Shown: positions 1 to 7,128 of the stretch, one piece after another | Layout: each line of letters opens with the position of its first letter | Position numbering within the stretch: the first letter of the stretch is position 1 | Assembly (NCBI GenBank): GCA_019058365.1 | Contig: JAHPZE010000008.1 | Coordinates: forward strand, 62,001 to 126,000 | Direction: 5' to 3' | DNA length: 64,000 nucleotides | From: Promethearchaeota archaeon | GTDB lineage: Archaea > Asgardarchaeota > Lokiarchaeia > Sigyniarchaeales > SOKP01 | Program-made: the position numbers and the translations under genes | The notes under the pieces: model-generated | Databases searched by the model: none | Told to the model about the DNA's origin: nothing | The model's input: only the letters and a program-made list of their open reading frames with translations

Positions 1-409
1 GAATAATTTCGACTCCAAACATTTTAGGATTCATTCCAAAATTTCCGGGAAATATTCGAGATTCATCTCCTCCTGTCAAGATTTCCGCCGTTTCACCATA
101 AGCAAAAATTTCAATGGGATTGCTCTTACTTAATTTCATTAAGGGATAGAGGCCTAAAACATGATCTACATGTTCATGAGTTAAAAAGACTTTAGTTATA
201 TTAGATGGATTAAGATTAAATTTTTCCATTCCTTTGAATAATCCTTTAAGAGATATACCATTCCCTGCATCAAATAAAGCTAAATCACCCGTATTTGGAT
301 CTTTGATAATGTATTGATTGCAATCCAGCATCTGATTTTCAGCAAAATAGTATAGATTTGATTTTACTTCTTTTCCCTTTTTTTCAGAGTCAGTACTAGA
401 AAAAAACAT
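1..409 (-). CDS. Metallo-beta-lactamase fold hydrolase (partial, C-terminus beyond window)
   Basis: An open frame on the minus strand runs from ATG at 409 off the left edge of the window, so only about 136 N-terminal residues are present. The HxHxDH metal motif appears as THEHVDH around residue 76-82, preceded by a DAGNG turn (LALFDAGNG), which is the classic start of a metallo-beta-lactamase fold. Such proteins are di-metal hydrolases acting on thioesters, phosphodiesters, nucleic acids or lactones. The substrate cannot be read from this fragment. The first 15 or so residues are a polar, Lys/Ser-rich lead-in without a signal peptide, so it is probably cytoplasmic. It is divergent from the ModE-like gene that follows. 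Confidence 0.8.
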   Translation of the reverse strand, partial: MFFSSTDSEKKGKEVKSNLYYFAENQMLDCNQYIIKDPNTGDLALFDAGNGISLKGLFKGMEKFNLNPSNITKVFLTHEHVDHVLGLYPLMKLSKSNPIEIFAYGETAEILTGGDESRIFPGNFGMNPKMFGVEII

Positions 410-520
410 AATAAAATTACCAATAAAAGTTTTTTAAAAAGATAAAATAGACTTGACTTTAATGTTTTTCTTTTCCAAAATATAAAATTATTAAGTATAC
501 AAAACTTAACATATAATAGT

Positions 521-901
521 ATGGAGAATCAACCCAACCTTGAGGAATTAAAACCTAAAATAAAACTAGGTATGAAATTTTGGTTGGAATTTGAGAATAA
601 AAGTATATTGGGTTCTGGATGGGCGAAGTTGCTAAAAAATATTGAGAAAAATAAAGAAGGTTCATTATCTCACGCAGCAAAAGAGTGTAATTATTCTTAT
701 AAATACGCGTGGAATATACTAAAAAGAATAGAAAAAAGAACAGGTAAAGCTATAGTGATAACGGGTAAAGGAGGTCGTGGTGGAGGTGGTTGGGTAAAAT
801 TAACCGATTGGGGGCTATATCTCTTAGAAATTTATCAGAAGTATCTAAATGAAATAACAAAAATTGAAAAAAAACTTGGAGAGACAATGAAGATCAGCTA
901 A
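521..901 (+). CDS. ModE-type winged-helix DNA-binding protein
   Basis: A 126-residue protein that resembles the N-terminal LysR-like winged helix of the molybdate regulator ModE. Visible hallmarks are the helix-turn-helix stretch (SLSHAAKECNYSYKYAWNIL, about residues 48-67), followed by the wing with a glycine run (GKGGRGGGGWVKLT, about 82-95). No C-terminal MOP/TOBE molybdate-binding domain is present, so it is a stand-alone DNA-binding domain, as is common in archaea. It probably regulates molybdate or tungstate uptake or molybdoenzymes, but no such gene is nearby and the ligand is unknown. A short coiled tail (about 105-126) may help dimerisation. Confidence 0.8.
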   Translation: MENQPNLEELKPKIKLGMKFWLEFENKSILGSGWAKLLKNIEKNKEGSLSHAAKECNYSYKYAWNILKRIEKRTGKAIVITGKGGRGGGGWVKLTDWGLYLLEIYQKYLNEITKIEKKLGETMKIS

Positions 902-992
902 TAAATATATTTTAATTTCATTATTAATTTATTTCAATAAGGAGCTAAATAACTTAATCTTTTCAAAGAATTATGTAAAAAGGGGTTTTTAC

Positions 993-1418
993 ATGGAAGA
1001 CCGTTTAACGCAATTAAGTAAAATAAAAGTTTGCGATATTATGATCAAAGATCCACTTTTTACTTTTCCAAAAGAAAAAATCAGTACCACTGAACTTTTA
1101 ATGGTCAGGAAAAATATTGGTGGACTTCCTGTTGTGAAAGATCGTAAAGATAGACAACTTATTGGTATTATTACACAAAGAGATATACGTTTGGCTAGAT
1201 TTGCGATGAGTTTAGATTCACCGAATACAACTGTGAAGGATTTAATGACACCAGAACCTATTGTTGTAAAAGAAAATAACACATTAAAAGAGGTTTTAGA
1301 AATAATGTTCGATAATAATATTCAAAGACTTCCTGTTGTAGATGAAAAAAAAGAGCTAGTTGGCTTAGTTATACAAAATGGAATCTTAAAAACTCTTCTT
1401 GAATTTTTTCAAAAATAA
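993..1418 (+). CDS. Tandem CBS-domain protein
   Basis: A 141-residue protein made almost entirely of two CBS motifs (a Bateman module). The first runs about residues 9-72 (VCDIMIKDPLFTF to GIITQRDIRLA). The second runs about 82-140 (VKDLMTPEPIVVKENNTLKE to GLVIQNGILKTL). Paired CBS motifs bind adenine nucleotides or related ligands and act as energy or metabolite sensors. No catalytic domain is attached, so it probably acts as a free regulatory subunit. The ATG lies 14 bases after an AAAAAGGGG stretch. The partner is unknown and the gene is flanked by unrelated genes. Confidence 0.88.
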   Translation: MEDRLTQLSKIKVCDIMIKDPLFTFPKEKISTTELLMVRKNIGGLPVVKDRKDRQLIGIITQRDIRLARFAMSLDSPNTTVKDLMTPEPIVVKENNTLKEVLEIMFDNNIQRLPVVDEKKELVGLVIQNGILKTLLEFFQK

Positions 1419-1520
1419 TTAAAAGAATTCTTATTTATTAATTTTATAAAAAAATTATAAAAATCATTAATTTTAGATTATTAATAAGAAAAAGCAAATA
1501 AATTGCATTATTGATAGAAA

Positions 1521-3035
1521 ATGGCACTACCTTTTCCTGGCACACCAATTATAATTGATATTGGTTCAGCATATGTTAAAATAGGATTTTCGGGAGAGCC
1601 TGGACCAAGATTTGTTTTTCCTTGCATTACAGGAACTGAAAAATATAAATCTGTGATGGTTGATGTAAGTGCTAGAAGTATATATGTTGGAAATGATGTA
1701 TCTCGAATGCGTGGCGTTCTTAAAATAAAACACCCTATAGCAAGGGGGGAGATCATGGATTGGGAGAGTTTCTATGAAGTATTAAATTATATTTTTTATT
1801 CACTGCTTAGAATAGAGAATCTATCGGATTATCCTGTATTTTATTGTGAATCTCCTTTTATGCATAGAGATACTAAGGAGTATATTGCACGACTTTTCTT
1901 TGAAACTCATCAAGTTAAAAGTTTAGTTATGATGCCAACACCGTTATTGTCTATGTTTAGCGTTGGATTGACAACTGCGCTCGTAATTGAAAGTGGAGAT
2001 GGAATGACATGGATAGTTCCAATAGTTAATGGACAGATGGTCCAACATGCCGTTCAGAAACTTCCACTAGCGGGTGTAGACGTTAACCAAAACTTAAAAA
2101 GTCTCCTAATGAGAGAAGGTGTAAGTATTTCTTCTAGTGCTGCTGATGAGATTCTTCAAGAGATAAAAGAAAAGAATTGCTATTTTGTATTGGATCCTAA
2201 TAAACCTTCTACAACAGGAGAAATGTTTAATGTTCCGATGCCTGATGGCTCAAGCATCAACGTTCCGACTTATATTCTCTATCAAGCTCCAGAAGTTTTA
2301 TTTAATCCATCTATGTTAGGCTATACAAATATAATGAATATAACTCAAGCAGTTATTGCTTGTCTAAGAGCAATAGATAATCAATATTGGCATGATCTTT
2401 TATCACATATAGTATTTTCCGGAGGAAATCTTTCCTATAGTGGCTTTCAAGAACGCTTTGAATCAGAATTGGATCCACTTCTTTCTCAACTAGGTAGGAT
2501 TCCTAAACCCGTCGCACCTCTCTCTGCAATGAAAAGCGAATTAATCAAATTACAAGCTGTTGAAATCTCAAAGAAAAAAGAAGATACTTGCCCACATTGT
2601 GGCAGTTTAATAAACTTAAATGATGGAAAAGAATTATGTCCTTCATGTGGAGGAGTATTAATTTTACCTGAAATAAAGATTGGTGCATTAAATCAAAATA
2701 ATAAAAAAAGAAATAAATGCCCACATTGCTTAAGAGAAATAACTGATATATCTTCACTTTTCTGTCCTTATTGTGGAGCATCTATGGAAAATTTAGAAAA
2801 AACTCAAATCCCTGAAGAAATTTCAAAAAAATCACCTGCTCAAGAATTTTCTGAATTCATGGAATCTGCTAATAAAATAATCAAATTTTTTGTACCCGAT
2901 AACCTTCAATTTGCTATTTTTACTGGTGCGGCTATTTTAGGAAGTTTACCTTCTTTCCAACAGATATTTATTACTTATGAACAATTCCAAACAAATAGGG
3001 ATCTGTTATATAGAGATATTAGCGAGATTCTTTAA
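1521..3035 (+). CDS. Actin-like protein with two zinc ribbons inserted
   Basis: A 504-residue member of the actin/Arp family. The first phosphate loop is near residues 12-29 (IDIGSAYVKIGFSGEPGPR). The second phosphate loop is ESGDGMTWIVPI (about 157-168), and the adenosine motif is SGGNLSYSGF (about 305-314). The C-terminus from about residue 451 matches the actin tail (KIIKFF, GAAILGSLPSFQQIFIT). Between them, about residues 340-450 form an insertion holding four CxxC knuckles at C357/C360, C373/C376, C400/C403 and C415/C418, that is, two zinc ribbons. Actin's Q137 position appears to be Thr, and D154 appears to be Glu in ESGDG, so ATP hydrolysis may be weak. Asgard archaea are known to carry actins and several Arps. 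This is more likely an Arp than the main filament former. It stands alone, followed by an unrelated gene. Confidence 0.9.
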   Translation: MALPFPGTPIIIDIGSAYVKIGFSGEPGPRFVFPCITGTEKYKSVMVDVSARSIYVGNDVSRMRGVLKIKHPIARGEIMDWESFYEVLNYIFYSLLRIENLSDYPVFYCESPFMHRDTKEYIARLFFETHQVKSLVMMPTPLLSMFSVGLTTALVIESGDGMTWIVPIVNGQMVQHAVQKLPLAGVDVNQNLKSLLMREGVSISSSAADEILQEIKEKNCYFVLDPNKPSTTGEMFNVPMPDGSSINVPTYILYQAPEVLFNPSMLGYTNIMNITQAVIACLRAIDNQYWHDLLSHIVFSGGNLSYSGFQERFESELDPLLSQLGRIPKPVAPLSAMKSELIKLQAVEISKKKEDTCPHCGSLINLNDGKELCPSCGGVLILPEIKIGALNQNNKKRNKCPHCLREITDISSLFCPYCGASMENLEKTQIPEEISKKSPAQEFSEFMESANKIIKFFVPDNLQFAIFTGAAILGSLPSFQQIFITYEQFQTNRDLLYRDISEIL

Positions 3036-3189
3036 GTAAAAAATAAGATATTTGGATTTTTATTTGTATTTCTTACTTAATTATGTAAAATTGAAATATT
3101 CCTTTAAATTCTTTAAACATATAGTTACTTTTTAATTTCAAGATATATTTTTAAAATTAAATTTTAAGTTAACAGATAGGTTTTATTAT

Positions 3190-4290
3190 TTGAAGCATAA
3201 ATATCGGAGTTTAATCATTAGTACAATTGTAATATTTTTGGCTATAAATGCAATCCCGAGTGCCTTGGCAAAAACACGGCAGTATTATTTAACTAGTTTT
3301 ATATATAAAAATGAAATCCAAGGTGAGGGTTTTACTAATGCTATTGATAGCGATGATAGCATATCTTTTGAAGCAACAACTTATGCATTAGACATATTAA
3401 ATTATTTTGCAGTAAATCCACATAATATTGAAACACTTAAAAGCACTTTAGAAGATGACATTGAGGATATGTTTAATAATTATGAAGAAAATTTATATGA
3501 TTTATTCTTTTTAATGAAATCGCTAAATATTTTAGATCAGGATTATGAAATTAATCTTAATTTAGAAAATAAAATTTATGAATTTCTAAATGATACTGAA
3601 CAAATAACAGGTGGATTTTCTTATTCAAACACTACCGACTTAGTTAGTTTAACTTCAACCTATTACTGTATTCAACTTTTTTCATTAATAGAAAAACCAA
3701 TAGAAAATATTACAATACATAAGAACTGGGTTCTTTCATGTTATAATAGTGATGGTGGATATGGAAGCAATCAAAGTCTTCCTTCTACTATGGTAGATAC
3801 CTGTTTTGCAGTTTTTATTTTAGAGGAATTAGGAGAAATAGAAGCTTTAAATAGTGTTAATAAAACAATAGGGTATCTCCAATCTTTCTATGTTATAGAT
3901 TCTGCGGATCTTGACAATTATGGAGGATATATGCCAGATGATTATGCTTCAATTGCTTTGTTGAGTAGCACATATTATTGTGTAAAAGCAGTTTCTTTAA
4001 TTGATAGTACTAAATTATTTAAAAATACTATAAAAACATGGGTGTTAGCACGACAGAATTTCATGGATGGTGGATTTGCAGAGAACACTGAGGGATATCA
4101 ACAAAAAACTTCCTCAATTGTAGCCAGCTATTATGCATTTGAGACATTAAAAATATTAGGTTCTTTATCTAGTTTCCTCAGTGAAATTTGGATGGTAGAA
4201 TTTAATTACTGGATCTTAGGAATAGTTCTTTTTTCTATTGGATTAGTTATTGTAGCAGCTATATTTCTTTGGAGAAGAACAAGAATATAA
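3190..4290 (+). CDS. Membrane-anchored prenyltransferase/terpene-cyclase-like toroid protein
   Basis: A 366-residue protein with a TTG start. A hydrophobic N-terminal signal (about residues 8-27, SLIISTIVIFLAINAIPSA) precedes a helix-repeat domain, and a C-terminal membrane helix (about 338-360) is followed by a basic tail (WRRTRI). This implies an extracellular domain anchored by its C-terminus. Repeats of the alpha-alpha toroid family are seen: TGGFSYS (about 139-145), SDGGYGSNQ (about 184-192) and MDGGFAEN (about 297-304), each followed by a helix such as STYYCIQLFSLI. Squalene-cyclase and prenyltransferase folds carry such DGG repeats, but catalytic Asp/Zn residues are not evident, so enzyme activity is doubtful. 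A surface binding or complement-like role is possible. Confidence 0.72.
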   Translation: MKHKYRSLIISTIVIFLAINAIPSALAKTRQYYLTSFIYKNEIQGEGFTNAIDSDDSISFEATTYALDILNYFAVNPHNIETLKSTLEDDIEDMFNNYEENLYDLFFLMKSLNILDQDYEINLNLENKIYEFLNDTEQITGGFSYSNTTDLVSLTSTYYCIQLFSLIEKPIENITIHKNWVLSCYNSDGGYGSNQSLPSTMVDTCFAVFILEELGEIEALNSVNKTIGYLQSFYVIDSADLDNYGGYMPDDYASIALLSSTYYCVKAVSLIDSTKLFKNTIKTWVLARQNFMDGGFAENTEGYQQKTSSIVASYYAFETLKILGSLSSFLSEIWMVEFNYWILGIVLFSIGLVIVAAIFLWRRTRI

Positions 4291-4372
4291 ACATTTTGGG
4301 TTCATACAATATTTTGATGTTAATATAATTGTTTTTTTTAAATTTCAAATTTTATTATACACAGGATGGATC

Positions 4373-5242
4373 ATGCATAATAAAATCTTAGATGGAAAAA
4401 TATTAGCAGAAAAATTAAATTCAGAATTAAAAGAGCTAATTAAAAAAGCAATAGAGGAAACAGGAAAGCACCCAAAATTAGCTACTATACTTGTGGGAAA
4501 TGATCCCGCCTCTCAAGTTTATGTAAATATTAAACATAAAACATGCCAAGCTGTAGGTATTGATTCCATTATTGTTGAGTTAGAAAAAGATATTTCCAAG
4601 GAAGAACTTCTATATGAAATTGACAAACTCAATAAAGATTCCACTATTCATGGTATTTTATTGCAAATCCCACTTCCAGAAAAATTAAAAGTGGCTACAG
4701 CTGAGTTTCAAGAGAAAATATCACCCTTGAAAGATGCAGATGGTTTAAATCCAGTTAATAGAGGGAAACTATTTGATTATAATGAAGAATTAGCTCCGTG
4801 TACTCCTAAAGGAATAATTGCACTTTTAGAAAATTATAATATAGGACTTAAGGGGAAAGACACTGTTATTATAAATAGATCAAATTTAGTAGGCAAACCA
4901 CTAATATTTTTACTCTTAAAAAGGAATGCCACTGTTTCCATTTGCCATACATCAACAAAAGATATTGATAGATATATTAAAAACGCGGATATATTGATTG
5001 TTGCAGTAAGTAAACCAAAATTTATAACAAAAAAAAGAATTAAAGAAGGTGTTGTGATCATCGATGTTGGTACGAACAGAATTGATGGTAGATTATGTGG
5101 GGATGTTGATTTTGAAGATGTTTTTGAAAAATGTTCTTCGATAACACCTTCTCCCGGCGGGGTGGGGCCTCTCACAGTTCATTTTCTACTCCAAAATACT
5201 TTTACAGCTTATAAAAAACAATTGAATCTAACCAAAATGTAA
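4373..5242 (+). CDS. folD: Bifunctional methylenetetrahydrofolate dehydrogenase/cyclohydrolase FolD
   Basis: A 289-residue protein of full family length (usual about 280-300). It interconverts 5,10-methylene-THF and 10-formyl-THF in cytosolic one-carbon metabolism. Signature segments are YVNIKHKTCQAVGI (about 49-62, containing the catalytic Tyr/Lys), the substrate loop LKDADGLNP (about 119-127), the NADP-binding stretch INRSNLVGKPL (about 165-175), and the C-terminal PSPGGVGPLT (about 259-268). It starts at ATG 4373 just after GGATGGATC. It lies alone between the toroid protein and a longin-like gene, with gaps on both sides, so it is probably transcribed by itself. Confidence 0.97.
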   Translation: MHNKILDGKILAEKLNSELKELIKKAIEETGKHPKLATILVGNDPASQVYVNIKHKTCQAVGIDSIIVELEKDISKEELLYEIDKLNKDSTIHGILLQIPLPEKLKVATAEFQEKISPLKDADGLNPVNRGKLFDYNEELAPCTPKGIIALLENYNIGLKGKDTVIINRSNLVGKPLIFLLLKRNATVSICHTSTKDIDRYIKNADILIVAVSKPKFITKKRIKEGVVIIDVGTNRIDGRLCGDVDFEDVFEKCSSITPSPGGVGPLTVHFLLQNTFTAYKKQLNLTKM

Positions 5243-5457
5243 CTATTAGACTCCTTCTTTTAAGAATTTAAATCAATTATAGAAGAATTTAATTGAATAT
5301 TAGTACTTATAATATCAATTTTAATCTAAAAAAACGATAAAAATAATATTAATTAAAGCTTAAAAAAAAAATAGAACTAAAAACTTTAATTATAAACATT
5401 AAACAAGAATAGAAAATTTATCATATTTTAGATAGAGTAAAAACATCCTTTATTAAA

Positions 5458-5913
5458 ATGGCAATTCTTGAAGTAGGAATTAATTTGGGAATGCGAAATT
5501 TAGTTGAAATTAAGTATTATTCATCTTCAGACAATTTATTAGATCCAAACTTACGTGCTGGATTTTTAACTGCACTTGAAAGTTTTACTACTGAAGTATT
5601 TGGCGATGATATTTCAATAATCAGTCTGGCTTCCTTTAAATTAGTTTGCTATTGCGAGATGATTCAATTACCTAATGATGATGTTGAAAATAAACAACCT
5701 TTATTATCATATGCAATAATAGAAAAAGGAACAGATGCATCAATAGTAAAAGATCAATTAAATCAAATTTTGTCCTATTTTCTCAATCGATATCCACTTA
5801 ATGATATATTTTCGAAAAAACCTAAATATTTTAAGCAATTTGAAAGTCGAATTAATGAAACATTAGGAGATTTAAAACTTAAAACAGAAGATAGATTTCG
5901 TTCTTTATTTTAA
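5458..5913 (+). CDS. Longin-like small protein paired with DRG-like GTPase
   Basis: A 151-residue soluble protein. The alternating beta-alpha pattern resembles the longin/roadblock superfamily: an N-terminal strand (EVGINLGMRNLVEIKYYSS), a long helix (LRAGFLTALESFTTEVFG), then strands (IISLASFKLVCYCEMI, LLSYAIIEK) and C-terminal helices. No metal or catalytic motif is visible. The stop is 21 bases before the start of the GTPase gene, suggesting one transcript. Longin and roadblock proteins often act as platforms or regulators for small GTPases, and Asgard genomes hold many of them. The assignment rests on secondary-structure pattern and context only; it could be an unrelated alpha/beta protein. 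Confidence 0.5.
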   Translation: MAILEVGINLGMRNLVEIKYYSSSDNLLDPNLRAGFLTALESFTTEVFGDDISIISLASFKLVCYCEMIQLPNDDVENKQPLLSYAIIEKGTDASIVKDQLNQILSYFLNRYPLNDIFSKKPKYFKQFESRINETLGDLKLKTEDRFRSLF

Positions 5914-5934
5914 ATATAAAAAAAGGATTTTAAA

Positions 5935-7128
5935 TTGAGTTCCAATTTACCTCCTCTAGCTAAAGCTAAATATCAAGAGTATCTAGATGCTGGGGCTTTA
6001 GAAGATAGAATCAAAAAATTAGAGGAATTTTTGTCTCTAGTTCCTAAACATAAAGCAACTGAAAAAATAGTTGCGCTTAATAAATCCCGCTTAGCAAAGA
6101 TGAAGCGTGAATTAGAGAATCGTAAGCAAAAACAAAAAATTACACAAAAAATTATTAGTCCTTTTTCAATAAAAAAGGAAGGAATTCAAGTGATATTAAT
6201 CAGCAGTTTTCAAACTCCTGGAGTCGGAAAAACATCACTTCTGAATTTTCTAACTGGAGCTGCAGAAGAAAAAATTGGTAAATTTACAGCTTTACCAGAA
6301 ATTGGAATTTATCAATATCAAAAAATCCGGTTTCAAATAGTCGACATGCCTTCCATCATGGAGGGTGCCTCTGATGGAGTTGGAAATGGAAAAGAAATCC
6401 TATCACAACTTCGAGCAGCCGATTTATTATGTTTTTGTATAGACTTATCAACAAATTTTGAAGAACAAATGAATTTATTATTAAATGAATTATCTAAAGC
6501 TGATATACGATTAAATGTGTCACCACCACCTTTAATTATTGAAAAAACCGGAGCAAATAAAATTCAAGTGCTCTATCTGACTAAAGAGGCAAAGGAGATT
6601 GAAGGATTTGATGTATTAACAGAAGAAATAAAAGAGATTATATATGAAAATGGGATTCGTAATGGTATTGTAAAAATTTATGGTGAAATAACTCTTGACA
6701 ATGTGATAGACGTTTTAACTCCTTCTGTCGTATATAAAAAAGTAATTTTACTAGGAACTAAGGGAGATCTTTCTCATACTCAAGATATTTTTGAAAATTT
6801 AAAAAGTAAGTATTCAGATAAATTTCCTATAATTTTAGGGACAAGTTATCAAAAAGAGAATTTTCCTAGAGATTTTGGTGAAATAATCTTAAAATTCTTA
6901 AAGAAAATTAAAATTTATACTATGAGTGGTGGAATTGTTGCTGAACAACCATTGATAATGGATGAAAATCCTACTGTTAAGGAAGTTGCATTAAAAATTC
7001 ATAGAAGTTTTTATGATTCTTTCGACCATGCTATAATAATACGAGAAGGAGAACGTCAAAAACGTAAAAAAGTTGGTTTAGATTACATTTTAGCGGACAA
7101 TGATATAGTAGAAATACACTTAACTTAA
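5935..7128 (+). CDS. DRG/OBG-like GTPase with C-terminal TGS domain
   Basis: A 397-residue protein with a TTG start after AAAGGATTTTAAA. A basic helical N-terminus (about 1-80) precedes a GTPase domain and a C-terminal TGS-type module (about 335-397, VAEQPLIMDENPTVKEVALK to LADNDIVEIHLT). This order matches the DRG family of ribosome-associated GTPases. The P-loop reads FQTPGVGKTS, lacking the usual first glycine of GxxxxGK[ST]. The G3 motif is VDMPSIMEG (usually DxPG), and G4 reads LGTKGD. Nucleotide affinity may therefore differ. It follows a longin-like gene by 21 bases, and its last bases overlap the convergent helicase stop by 4 bases. Confidence 0.8.
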   Translation: MSSNLPPLAKAKYQEYLDAGALEDRIKKLEEFLSLVPKHKATEKIVALNKSRLAKMKRELENRKQKQKITQKIISPFSIKKEGIQVILISSFQTPGVGKTSLLNFLTGAAEEKIGKFTALPEIGIYQYQKIRFQIVDMPSIMEGASDGVGNGKEILSQLRAADLLCFCIDLSTNFEEQMNLLLNELSKADIRLNVSPPPLIIEKTGANKIQVLYLTKEAKEIEGFDVLTEEIKEIIYENGIRNGIVKIYGEITLDNVIDVLTPSVVYKKVILLGTKGDLSHTQDIFENLKSKYSDKFPIILGTSYQKENFPRDFGEIILKFLKKIKIYTMSGGIVAEQPLIMDENPTVKEVALKIHRSFYDSFDHAIIIREGERQKRKKVGLDYILADNDIVEIHLT

